From NCBI RefSeq assembly GCF_003286915.1, contig NZ_QMFY01000007.1, positions 124,001 through 188,000 on the forward strand: a stretch of 64,000 nucleotides of DNA. The letters are read 5' to 3'. Source of the DNA: Pseudochryseolinea flava. Lineage in GTDB: Bacteria; Bacteroidota; Bacteroidia; Cytophagales; Cyclobacteriaceae. Every line of letters begins with the position of its first letter. Position 1 is the stretch's first letter. Positions 46,077 to 54,690 of this stretch are shown here, in pieces. A program made the position numbers and the translations under genes. The notes under the pieces are model-generated. The model was not told the origin of the DNA. It did no database searches and saw only the letters and a list, made by a program, of their open reading frames with translations.

Positions 46077-47492
46077 CTATTTGGCAGTCCATGGTGTATG
46101 GAACACGCCTTCTTTATCAACACGCTCATAAGTATGCGCTCCGAAATAATCGCGCTGTGCTTGGATCATGTTCGATGGCATATGTTCGCTGCGGATTGCG
46201 TCGAAGTAGCTCAATGATGCTGCATGCGCAGGAATTGAGATACCGGCAGCAACCGCTGTGGAGACGATCTTCCGTGTGCCCGCGATAGCACCGTTAACTT
46301 TGTCCGCAATGCCACTGTCGAGCAGCATGTGCGGTAACGCTCTGTTCTTCTTAAATGCTTGATGGATATCTTCCAAAAACGTCGATCTGATAATGCAACC
46401 ACCACGCCAGATCAACGCAATCTCATCAAGCTTGAGGTCGTAGTTAAATTCTTTCGATGCCTGTGAAAGCATGTGCATACCTTGCGCATAGGCAATGATC
46501 GTCGAGAAATATAACGACTCTTCAAGCGCATTGATGAATGGTTGCTGATCGCCGTCAACCTTCTGCTTGCTATCCTTGTAGATCGATGAAGCTGTTACAC
46601 GAATTGATTTATATTTAGAAAGGTCGCGCATAGAAACAGCGGTATCGATGGCTGTTATCGGCAATTGAAGATCCATCGCTACTTGTGATGTCCACTTACC
46701 AGTTCCTTTCGAGCGGGCCTCATCTTTGATAAGATCAAGCAACAATGTTGTCGAGCCTGGTTCTTTATAAGCAAAGATGTCACGTGTAATTTCTACAAGA
46801 AATGATTGTTGACGTCCTTCATTCCACTGCTTAAATATTTGATGCATCTGGTCGCCGCTCAGACCAAGTCCTTTGCGCATGAACTCATACGTCTCGGCGA
46901 TCAACTGCATGATCGCATACTCGATACCATTGTGCACCATCTTCACAAAATTGCCTGAAGCTCCAGGCCCAATATATGTTACACATGGTTCACCTTTAAC
47001 TTTTGCAGCGATTGCTTCAAAAATCGGTTTAACAACTTTGTAGGCTTCTTGATCACCACCAGGCATTAAGCTTGGGCCATTGCGAGCACCTTCTTCTCCA
47101 CCGGAGACACCCATTCCAAAAAAGTGCAGTCCTTTTGACTTCAACGACTCGGCGCGGCGATTTGTATCCGTGAAATATGAATTACCGCCGTCAATAATCA
47201 GATCACCTTTATCGAGTAGGGGAGTGATCTCTTCGATAACACTGTCAACAATTTTCCCCGCAGGCACAAGAAGCATCACGGCACGCGGTTTCTGCAAGCT
47301 GTTGATAAATTCTGAAAGGCCGCTAAATGCTTTTACTTCACCTTTCACTTTTTCCTTTCCGAGGGCTTCCACTTTTGCAGCATCCTTGTCGTATCCTGCT
47401 ACCTTAAATCCATGATCGGCCATGTTCAACAAAAGATTTCTTCCCATCACACCAAGTCCGATCATCCCCAGTTCGTAATTCTCGCTTTGCAT
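46077..47492 (-). CDS. gnd: 6-phosphogluconate dehydrogenase (decarboxylating)
   Basis: A 471-aa NADP-dependent enzyme converting 6-phosphogluconate to ribulose-5-phosphate and CO2. The cofactor motif GLGVMGRN starts at residue 12, the substrate motif GVSGGEEGARNGPSLMPGG spans ~128-146, and the catalytic Lys184 (FVKMVHNGIEY) and Glu191 are intact. First gene of the gnd-zwf-pgl operon; the order gnd-zwf-pgl places the whole oxidative branch under one promoter, which should lie in the 442-bp gap upstream. Confidence 0.97.
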   Translation of the reverse strand: MQSENYELGMIGLGVMGRNLLLNMADHGFKVAGYDKDAAKVEALGKEKVKGEVKAFSGLSEFINSLQKPRAVMLLVPAGKIVDSVIEEITPLLDKGDLIIDGGNSYFTDTNRRAESLKSKGLHFFGMGVSGGEEGARNGPSLMPGGDQEAYKVVKPIFEAIAAKVKGEPCVTYIGPGASGNFVKMVHNGIEYAIMQLIAETYEFMRKGLGLSGDQMHQIFKQWNEGRQQSFLVEITRDIFAYKEPGSTTLLLDLIKDEARSKGTGKWTSQVAMDLQLPITAIDTAVSMRDLSKYKSIRVTASSIYKDSKQKVDGDQQPFINALEESLYFSTIIAYAQGMHMLSQASKEFNYDLKLDEIALIWRGGCIIRSTFLEDIHQAFKKNRALPHMLLDSGIADKVNGAIAGTRKIVSTAVAAGISIPAHAASLSYFDAIRSEHMPSNMIQAQRDYFGAHTYERVDKEGVFHTPWTAK

Positions 47493-47934
47493 TTTTACTA
47501 ATTAAGACGGTTAGTTTTAAGAAAATATTAAAGTTCTACGTAATTGTTGTGGTCAACTGACTCAAAACAGGCCGAAGATAATACAAGTTCGGCTTTATCC
47601 ATTATTTGTTTCGCAAATCGTGGCCCGTTAGGAATTCAACACGCAGTAATCGGAGGGATCACCAATGCTTATTTGGTAAGTAAATTACGTAGGAATCGCC
47701 GCCGTTGGTAACGATCTCATTGTTGAGGTGCATTAAAATGGATTAACTTTTATTTTCAAAGTACTTTCGTTTTTGTAACTTTACCGCATGGTAGTCCGTT
47801 AACTTCCTCAAATTTCAATGAGATCAAATTTCTACACACATTCCTTATCGCTTTCAATGAAAGCATTTAAAGCCAGTGTGCAAAAAAATTTGCTCATTAA
47901 CTTTGCAGTTAAAAGTACTTTTAATTAACCGATT
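47493..47934. other. Divergent intergenic region between gnd and the XrtN operon
   Basis: A 442-bp region that must hold promoters in both directions. A weak inverted repeat GCCGAA/TTCGGC is at 47571-47576 and 47588-47593. A TACTTTTA box (47916-47923, one mismatch to TAnnTTTG) with TTTG 23 bp upstream lies just before the VIT gene, but would leave almost no leader. An in-frame 36-codon frame (47818-47928) ends 6 bp before that gene and is not supported as a protein. Confidence 0.4.
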
Positions 47935-50493
47935 ATGTTTACCGAAGAAGCCCCAACGAAAGAACTCCCGTCACCGCACGAAACCCTTCACAAAAAAAAT
48001 GAAAACCAAATTCCGTACTACCTCGGCTATGGACTCTTAGCAATCTCCGCCGCAGTATATCTCATTACCGAACTCTTTGGCCTTCGTAGAAGCGACGATG
48101 GCCTCACTCTTTTCGTCGCGCATTATGCATTGGCATTAGCGTTCACATTTATCTTACTACACCACAAAAAAATTGGGATTCGAAAATCATGGTATCGAAC
48201 AAACATTCACCTTACCATCATCCTATTAAACTTATTTTTAGTGAGCGCATATAGCCTCAACCGCGTCATGGATGTTTTCCAAGATTCATCCGACTGGCTT
48301 TGCGTCGCCATCCTCATCACTTCCACCACTGCACTTGCCTTTCGATTTTACCCACAACTTCCATCATTCGTCAAAGGCATCGGTAAGGCAATTCTCGGTT
48401 TCGCAATTGTACTCTATACATACATGATCTTTTATGTCGCGCCGTTCTACGCTTTCGGTGCCATCGGAACAATTTTGCTCGCGGTTGGCTTCCACATCTT
48501 CGTACCGTTGCTCATGGTCACCAGTTTAATCGCACTACTCTACAAGATTCATCATGATCACGACCGCTCTGTATACTGGGCTATTATCGGCGGATCGCTA
48601 ACCACTATCTACACTATTTTCTTTGCACTTGAATGGCGAAATCGTATTCAACGCATCGAGCACTATTCATACAACAGCGTCCTCGACGACAACACCGAAC
48701 TCCCTCATTGGATCACCATCGCCGAAAACATCGAAGATGATTGGATCACCCGAACTATTCTCAAAGGAACACTTCGCTATACACTTTATAATCCAAATCA
48801 ATGGCATTTCATTCCTAACCGTTTGGCTTGGGATGAAAAAAGAATTCACGATCCTTTAGTGTTTATCGGAAGTCTTTTCGGCGAGGTTAACTTAACTGAG
48901 GAAGATCGCATTAAAATACTCCATACGATCTCAGAGCGTCGTCACAAATCCGAGGAACGCCTATGGAGCGGAGACAATCTTGTAACCGCTCACATCATCA
49001 ACGACATTGATATCTATCCGGATCTTCGTTTTGCATACACAGAAAATTATTTCGACATCAAAAATACCAGCGAACATGGTCGTTGGTGGGGAAATACACA
49101 AGAAGCCTTATACACTTTTCAATTACCCGAAGGTTCTGTCGTTACATCGTTATCGCTTTGGATCGAAGGTAAGGAGCAAAAAGGAATTTTAACCTCAAAA
49201 GGAAAAGCAACCGAGGCATACAACACCATTGTAGGAAAAGAAGTACGCGATCCGTCCGTCGTCCATTGGCGTGAAGGTAATACCGTTGTTGTTCGCGTGT
49301 TCCCATGCACTACCGAAGAGGAACGAAAAGTAAAAATTGGAATTACGACACCGCTCCAAGTTCAAAACGGTGCGCTAATCTATAGCAACATCATGTTCGA
49401 CGGACCTTCGCCAAATGAGGCACAACAAACAATTCGCATTCGCTTTCCAAAAGGAAATGCTGGAATTCAATTGCCCAACACCTTTGAACGCGACAATAAA
49501 GGCTATTTCACTGCAAAACAATCTTACGACGAAAAGTTTACACTTAAACTTCCACTGACCACTATTCCAAAAAACAACCAATTCTCTTTCGACGGGTTCA
49601 CCTATCAAATCGCTGACCACCAACCAACCACTACCCACCTCGATGTGAAGTCGCTATACTTAGACCTTAACAACTCCTGGACATCGGATGAACTCTCCGC
49701 AATACAAAACACTCTTGACTACGCTCATGCCATCGCTTACACTGAGGGTGAATTCATCAACATTACACAAGCAAATTGGAGTCAAATCGTTCCAATTCTC
49801 GCAAAGCGAAATTTCTCCATCTTCCCATTTCACAAGATTAAAGATGTCGATCATGCACTCGTCGTAACCAAAGGAAATCCGCTTTCAATACAACTTTCAG
49901 ATTTGAAAGACACACCATTTTCAGATGCATTGCATACCTATTTCAGTGATGAGAAGCGGATATTCACTTTCAACCTTACCGGTGGAACATCGACGTACAT
50001 CCGCTCATTGCGTGAACTCAGGGTATTGCACTACGCAAGCGGAGATACCGAATACCTAAACAAACTCATCAAATCGAAAACATTTCCGACTGCAAACGAA
50101 TCTGAGAACCGTGTTGTATTGCATGATGCAAACGTCGCCATTACGAAAACTGTATCAGATCCAACACCTAACATCAACACAGCACCAGACCACCTCGCAA
50201 GACTATTCTCCTACAATGACATCATGCGACAAACTGGTTATCATCATTTCCAAAAGGAGTATACCAATGACAACCTCGTCACCGAAGCCGCGAAAGCTTA
50301 CGTCGTGTCGCCTTTATCAAGTTTAATCGTCCTTGAAACGCAAGCGGATTACGATCGCTTCGGAATAAAAGACGTCAATAACACTTTGGGCAATGCCTCG
50401 AAGCAATCAACAGGAGCTGTTCCTGAACCACACGAATGGATCATGATCATCCTCTGCGGAATCATCATACTCTATTTCAAATTCAAACAATAG
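47935..50493 (+). CDS. XrtN-system VIT domain membrane protein with PEP-CTERM-like tail
   Basis: An 852-aa membrane protein of the family that accompanies exosortase N. The N-terminal ~240 residues contain about seven or eight TM helices. A VIT (vault/inter-alpha-trypsin) domain lies at ~370-500, with the typical YTFQLPEGSVVTSLSLWI, GKATEAYNTIV and VVRVFPC segments. The region up to ~820 is soluble and could carry a vWA-like fold, but no MIDAS motif was recognised. The C-terminus is a sorting-signal lookalike: P830-E831-P832, a hydrophobic helix and a basic KFKQ end, so it is probably the exosortase substrate. xrtN starts 5 bp downstream. The function of the mature protein is unknown. Confidence 0.9.
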   Translation: MFTEEAPTKELPSPHETLHKKNENQIPYYLGYGLLAISAAVYLITELFGLRRSDDGLTLFVAHYALALAFTFILLHHKKIGIRKSWYRTNIHLTIILLNLFLVSAYSLNRVMDVFQDSSDWLCVAILITSTTALAFRFYPQLPSFVKGIGKAILGFAIVLYTYMIFYVAPFYAFGAIGTILLAVGFHIFVPLLMVTSLIALLYKIHHDHDRSVYWAIIGGSLTTIYTIFFALEWRNRIQRIEHYSYNSVLDDNTELPHWITIAENIEDDWITRTILKGTLRYTLYNPNQWHFIPNRLAWDEKRIHDPLVFIGSLFGEVNLTEEDRIKILHTISERRHKSEERLWSGDNLVTAHIINDIDIYPDLRFAYTENYFDIKNTSEHGRWWGNTQEALYTFQLPEGSVVTSLSLWIEGKEQKGILTSKGKATEAYNTIVGKEVRDPSVVHWREGNTVVVRVFPCTTEEERKVKIGITTPLQVQNGALIYSNIMFDGPSPNEAQQTIRIRFPKGNAGIQLPNTFERDNKGYFTAKQSYDEKFTLKLPLTTIPKNNQFSFDGFTYQIADHQPTTTHLDVKSLYLDLNNSWTSDELSAIQNTLDYAHAIAYTEGEFINITQANWSQIVPILAKRNFSIFPFHKIKDVDHALVVTKGNPLSIQLSDLKDTPFSDALHTYFSDEKRIFTFNLTGGTSTYIRSLRELRVLHYASGDTEYLNKLIKSKTFPTANESENRVVLHDANVAITKTVSDPTPNINTAPDHLARLFSYNDIMRQTGYHHFQKEYTNDNLVTEAAKAYVVSPLSSLIVLETQADYDRFGIKDVNNTLGNASKQSTGAVPEPHEWIMIILCGIIILYFKFKQ

Positions 50494-50498
50494 CCGAT

Positions 50499-51896
50499 AT
50501 GATTTCGAGCGCCAACGCCATTCGCCTATCAAGCATGCTCATGACACTCCGCTTACATCATTTCATCGTAAGCCTGGTTATTCTCGCCGGTGCGATCGCT
50601 GCACTTCCACTTTCATTCTTCTCCGCCACGAATGTCTGGATGGGTGCGCTGCTCTTACCCTATGGTTTAATCATTGTGTCACAGCCGCGTTTCAACTTCG
50701 GTTACTGTTTGATGGCCATGGCGTTCGGCGCTCTATCAATTGTATACGGTGTTCGAATGTTCTACTTTTTTACGCTTGCATTTTCTATCCTCACACTCGT
50801 CGAATTTTACGTTGGAAGAACACATCGTCTAATTCTTTTCCTGCTTCTTGCCATGTCGCCATTTTTTAATCAGGTTATAGGATTGCTTGGGTTTCCCATT
50901 AGGATTTTGCTTAGTGAATGGGCGGGAAACCTCTTAGCCACCGCGGGCTGGGATGTTCACACTGACGGCAACATCATCGTGATGAGCGACGCAACATTTA
51001 GTGTTGACCAAGCATGCATGGGATTGAACATGCTGGCCATTTCAATGTTGATGACGGTTTTTATGATCGCGTTCCACATGCGGAAATTTAAGAAGACAAT
51101 TTCATTCACCGCTGTTTCGAGTCTTTTTACATTAACATTTATACTCAACGTAGCTTCCAATTTTCTTCGTATCCTAATACTGGTTGTGTTTAAAATCTTA
51201 CCGGAACATCCGCTGCATGAACTGGTCGGCATTGTTTGTCTGCTGCTCTATATCTTGCTACCACTTTATTTTATTACGAAATGGATCATTTCAAAGCTGG
51301 GCCAACCTCTTACTTCTTCTCAGCCGCAAATGCCATTAACAACAAAACAGCGAATGGTATTGTATGCAGTTGCCTCGAGTTTATTCATCGTCGGCATCTT
51401 TGTCAACTTAAAGCGCCACGATATTGACAATGCAATTTCTCAAGCTACGATTCACCACGACAGGATAGGCGTTCATTCTCATTTCAGAGACATCAAAATG
51501 AAGCACCTCGACAAGAATATTACCAAGCTATCAAATAATAACGTCTTGCTATACCTCAAACCCATACCAGAATTTTTTACGGGTGATCATTCACCGCTTT
51601 TTTGCTGGCAGGGTGGCGGATATGAATTCAAGAAAATTAACATCAAAAACATATCGGGCAATACTATCTACGTTGGACAAATCATCAAGGGTGATGAGAA
51701 ACTTTTTACTGCTTGGTGGTATAGCAATGGAGAGATCATCACCATCGATCAATTCGATTGGAGGATCCGGATGATGAAAGGAGAACATGCGTTCAATCTT
51801 GTCAACGTAACCTGTGCTACAGAGCAAGCCCTGCAGGCCACAATAACAGAATTATTCAGTTCCTCATTGATAACTCTTAATCAGCGTTCCATATGA
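50499..51896 (+). CDS. xrtN: Exosortase N with fused EpsI-like domain
   Basis: A 465-aa membrane transpeptidase-type protease that would cleave PEP-CTERM-like tails. The start at 50499 avoids overlap with the VIT gene. About eight TM helices span ~20-265 and carry the exosortase triad: C173 (DQACMGLN), R224 (NFLRI) and H240 (PLHELVG). After a further TM (~286-303), residues ~310-465 form a periplasmic domain resembling EpsI/DUF3485 proteins, with a Cys-containing SPLFCWQGGGYEF segment (C369) and TAWWYSNG. Fusion of exosortase and EpsI functions fits the XrtN type. The stop overlaps the next start by 4 bp. Confidence 0.92.
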   Translation: MISSANAIRLSSMLMTLRLHHFIVSLVILAGAIAALPLSFFSATNVWMGALLLPYGLIIVSQPRFNFGYCLMAMAFGALSIVYGVRMFYFFTLAFSILTLVEFYVGRTHRLILFLLLAMSPFFNQVIGLLGFPIRILLSEWAGNLLATAGWDVHTDGNIIVMSDATFSVDQACMGLNMLAISMLMTVFMIAFHMRKFKKTISFTAVSSLFTLTFILNVASNFLRILILVVFKILPEHPLHELVGIVCLLLYILLPLYFITKWIISKLGQPLTSSQPQMPLTTKQRMVLYAVASSLFIVGIFVNLKRHDIDNAISQATIHHDRIGVHSHFRDIKMKHLDKNITKLSNNNVLLYLKPIPEFFTGDHSPLFCWQGGGYEFKKINIKNISGNTIYVGQIIKGDEKLFTAWWYSNGEIITIDQFDWRIRMMKGEHAFNLVNVTCATEQALQATITELFSSSLITLNQRSI

Positions 51897-52378
51897 CATT
51901 GGAAAAACAAATTCGATACCTCATCATTTTGTTCATCGTTGGATTGGTCTTCAGCGGCGTGACAGCTTTTCCTATCGAAACATTGTTGGCTTTCGGAAAG
52001 CAATGCCTCGACAATTTAAAGATTGACAATAGTCTTAGTCAATGGATCAATTTTGTTTACAAAGGCGTGACCGAGATGAATAAACGATTTCCATTTATGG
52101 CTTATGGAACAGATTGGCTCGCATTTGCGCATTTGGTTATCGCAGTTGTCTTTATAGGCCCATTACGTGATCCCATCAAAAACATTTGGGTCATTCAATT
52201 CGGACTTATTGCATGTGTCGCGATTTTTCCTTTGGCGATTATTGCTGGAGGCGTGAGAGGAATTCCCATGTTTTGGCGACTCATTGATTGCTCCTTTGGT
52301 GTTATCGGCGGCATACTGCTTTGGATTTGTTATCAGAAAATACTCAAACTCGAAAAAATTAAAACAGCATTATCATGA
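51893..52378 (+). CDS. Small membrane protein of XrtN operon, unknown function (161 aa)
   Basis: Not recognised. A 161-aa protein with TM segments at ~8-25, ~72-92, ~100-122 and ~130-150, and a soluble loop at ~30-70 containing an NRFPF-like motif (TEMNKRFPFMAYGTDW). It starts within the stop of xrtN (ATGA) and its stop overlaps the next start in the same way, so it is translationally locked into the operon and is likely an accessory of the exosortase system or of the VIT protein. Confidence 0.8.
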   Translation: MTLEKQIRYLIILFIVGLVFSGVTAFPIETLLAFGKQCLDNLKIDNSLSQWINFVYKGVTEMNKRFPFMAYGTDWLAFAHLVIAVVFIGPLRDPIKNIWVIQFGLIACVAIFPLAIIAGGVRGIPMFWRLIDCSFGVIGGILLWICYQKILKLEKIKTALS

Positions 52379-53115
52379 ACACTACAACAAAAACAGTTAT
52401 AGGTGTTATTATCTTTTCCATTGCCATGGCAGCATTAGAAAGTGCCGTGGTGGTATACTTACGCGCATTATATTATCCGGGAGAATTTACAGTTGCGCTT
52501 CGTTTGATCGAAGAAAAGATACTGTTGGTTGAAATCGCGCGAGAAGCTGCTACGGTTATTATGCTTGGTGCTATAGGATATTTATGTGGACGCAATTTCA
52601 AGGATAGATTTGCATACTTCCTCCTTAGCTTCGCCGTGTGGGATATTTTTTACTACATCTGGTTAAAAGTATTCATCAATTGGCCGGCAACGATTATGGA
52701 TTGGGATATTCTCTTTTTGATTCCAATCACTTGGCTTGGTCCGGTGTTAGCGCCTGTGATATGCTCTGTTAGTATGATCGTCTTGAGTTACATGCTCATT
52801 ACGCGATCATCGCAATATGTGATCTCTAAACAAGTATGGAGCTTTTTGCTTTTAGGGTGCGCGTTGATTCTATATACTTTCATCAAAGATTACAGCGCGA
52901 TTTTGATTGATAACAATCTGCTTTCTGATTATGCCAACATCATGCAAAATGAAACATTCGTTCGAATTGCTTCATCGTACATTCCAACGTCTTTTAATTG
53001 GGCAATCTTTATTTGTGGAGAAGGATTAATCTTGATCGGAACGTTCTTTGTTTACCGTTCCGAACAAGATCACAGTGTAGTCAATGAGATGCTTAAATTT
53101 ATCCCCAAGACCTAA
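52375..53115 (+). CDS. Polytopic membrane protein of XrtN operon, unknown function (246 aa)
   Basis: Not recognised. About six TM helices (from ~8-28 to ~205-225), with aromatic-rich loops such as WDIFYYIWLKVFINWP and a short soluble loop (~170-200). It overlaps the preceding gene by ATGA and is the last gene of the four-gene XrtN operon; its stop lies 2 bp from that of the convergent YHS-domain gene. Confidence 0.8.
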   Translation: MNTTTKTVIGVIIFSIAMAALESAVVVYLRALYYPGEFTVALRLIEEKILLVEIAREAATVIMLGAIGYLCGRNFKDRFAYFLLSFAVWDIFYYIWLKVFINWPATIMDWDILFLIPITWLGPVLAPVICSVSMIVLSYMLITRSSQYVISKQVWSFLLLGCALILYTFIKDYSAILIDNNLLSDYANIMQNETFVRIASSYIPTSFNWAIFICGEGLILIGTFFVYRSEQDHSVVNEMLKFIPKT

Positions 53116-53117
53116 AA

Positions 53118-53579
53118 TTAGCGAATGGTCTTTAACCAAAAGTTATCGCCTGATGTTTTGAGTTTGCCCTCATTTTTATTCCATCCAAGCAAGTGGTTCT
53201 TTCCGTTGAAATTATGAAAGAGGTAAAGCTTTCCATCAACAATTTTAAAAGTAGAAGGATCGACTTTTACACGCTTTCCATCTGTTGCCATTGAGAATGC
53301 ATCCCATCCACCGTAGGCAGGCTCATACTTCTGTGGAGATTTTTTAAATTCTTCCATGTTTTCAGCACTCACAAAATAATAGTCGATGCCTTTGTGTGTT
53401 ACTTCAAATTTGTCAATTCCTTTCGCTGGTTTGCCTTTGAAATAACTTACTACATCAAATTCTCGAGCAGCCACACCGTTGTCAGTCAAATTAAAATTAC
53501 GACGGCGTTGTGCATCTTCACTTTGTGCCATTACGTGCAACGACAAAAAAGTTAAAATGAAAGCAAATGATATTTTCAT
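53118..53579 (-). CDS. Secreted YHS-domain protein (Cys replaced)
   Basis: A 153-aa exported protein: signal peptide ending at MAQ (residue ~19), then a YHS-domain fold of the 'YHS domain-containing (seleno)protein' type: DVVSYFKGKPAKG, YYFVSAENMEEFK, YEPAYGGWDAFSMA, VDPSTFKIVDGKLYLF and the C-terminal WLKTI end. In this family the position after YGGY/W is normally Cys (or selenocysteine); here it is Asp, so a Cys-based metal or redox role is likely lost or changed. A -7-like box lies 20 bp upstream. Confidence 0.88.
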   Translation of the reverse strand: MKISFAFILTFLSLHVMAQSEDAQRRRNFNLTDNGVAAREFDVVSYFKGKPAKGIDKFEVTHKGIDYYFVSAENMEEFKKSPQKYEPAYGGWDAFSMATDGKRVKVDPSTFKIVDGKLYLFHNFNGKNHLLGWNKNEGKLKTSGDNFWLKTIR

Positions 53580-53598
53580 ATACGATTCTTTATGCTCA

Positions 53599-53606
53599 CA
53601 AAATTA
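53599..53606 (-). promoter_or_regulatory. -7 box of the YHS-protein promoter
   Basis: On the minus strand TAATTTTG matches TAnnTTTG exactly, 19 bp upstream of the start codon. No clear -33 element was seen, so the support is partial. Confidence 0.4.
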
Positions 53607-53793
53607 GTACACTTAACGAGCAGACTAAGGTATTTTGGCGAGCGGATAAGAAGCTTAAAGCTGAAAGCGATGATGGTCAATCTGTATCATACCGATTCTC
53701 GCAAAAACTAACATAAGCAATGTTATGACCAACCCTTAAGAAAACACTAAATCTTTGATTGTAAGAGACATAAGCACAAAATAGAAAATCAAA

Positions 53794-53816
53794 AAAAACT
53801 AATTTATTTAGTTTTT
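53794..53816. promoter_or_regulatory. AT-rich palindrome upstream of imuA
   Basis: A perfect inverted repeat with 9-bp arms, AAAAACTAA (53794-53802) and TTAGTTTTT (53808-53816), around TTTAT. The right arm coincides with the expected -33 region of the imuA promoter, a natural operator position for an SOS-type repressor. The regulator is not known. Confidence 0.5.
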
Positions 53817-53846
53817 ACACTAATTATATTGGTTTTTATAGTTTTG
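53812..53846 (+). promoter_or_regulatory. Promoter of the imuA-imuB-dnaE2 cassette
   Basis: TAGTTTTG (53839-53846) is an exact match to the -7 consensus TAnnTTTG, with a TTTTT element (53812-53816) at -33 distance. The expected start of transcription is about 15 bp before the imuA ATG. Confidence 0.6.
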
Positions 53847-53866
53847 TATAACAATCACAACGGGTT

Positions 53867-54610
53867 ATGTCTCGCACATCGAAAGCTGATATTTTTGCGG
53901 CATTACAATCGGATATTCTCCGGCTGCAAGGCTTTAAGCCATCAAGCCATATACAAGTTGACGCTGGTCTTGGCCCGCTCATAGAAGCTTTTCCCAATGC
54001 GACATTTCCGTTGGGGGCAGTACATGAATTTCGATTTGAAAAAATAGAAGATTCTGCTGCGACGAATGGTTTTCTTTCTGGACTATTATCGAATGTAATT
54101 GCCGAACATGGTACCATATTATGGATTAGTGCTACACGTACATTATTTCCACCAGCGCTAAAAAATTATGGCCTTCAGCCTGACCGTTGCATTTTCATCG
54201 ATTTAAAAAATCAAAAAGAAGTTATGTGGGCAATGGATGAAGCCTTAAAATGTGGCGCCTTATCTGCTGTTGTTGGTGAAGTGAACGAAATTGATTTTAC
54301 AGCATCAAGACGTTTACAACTAGCGGTTGAAAAAAGTCAAGTTACAGGATTTATTATTCTACCGGAGGAAAAAAAAATCAACACAACCGCTTGTGTTTCG
54401 CGCTGGAAAATAACCGCACTCCCCAGTACTACTATCGATGATTTACCAGGTATAGGTATTCCCAAATGGAAGGTTGAACTTCTTCGTATACGCAATGGTA
54501 AACCAGGCGTGTGGGAACTGGAATTACGCAAAGGAAAATTTGAACAAAGTATAAATCCAAGCGCAGAAACATTGAAGCGGAATACCGAAAGCATTCAGCA
54601 AACAGCATAA
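53867..54610 (+). CDS. imuA: ImuA-type RecA-like mutagenesis accessory protein
   Basis: A 247-aa protein resembling ImuA/SulA-RecA-like proteins that work with ImuB and DnaE2 in damage-induced mutagenesis. The N-terminal pattern (ALQSDILRLQG; LGPLIEAFPNATFPLGAVHEF) and the core ILWISATRTLFPPALKNYGL with the later LPGIGIPKWKVELLRIRNGKPG segment fit the family. The P-loop of RecA is not conserved at the expected site, as is common in ImuA. First gene of the cassette, behind a clear promoter; ImuB follows 80 bp later. Confidence 0.85.
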   Translation: MSRTSKADIFAALQSDILRLQGFKPSSHIQVDAGLGPLIEAFPNATFPLGAVHEFRFEKIEDSAATNGFLSGLLSNVIAEHGTILWISATRTLFPPALKNYGLQPDRCIFIDLKNQKEVMWAMDEALKCGALSAVVGEVNEIDFTASRRLQLAVEKSQVTGFIILPEEKKINTTACVSRWKITALPSTTIDDLPGIGIPKWKVELLRIRNGKPGVWELELRKGKFEQSINPSAETLKRNTESIQQTA

Positions 54611-54690
54611 GGCAACTCTTCATTAAAAATTAATGAACGCTTTGAACCTCTCACGAATTTTAAAACAGCAATCTATTCTAACACGAGCAA

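Noticed and set aside
47818-47928. 36-codon frame in frame with the VIT gene, as leader peptide or N-terminal extension
   Set aside because: An in-frame stop separates it from the gene and its sequence is not protein-like; chance is likely.
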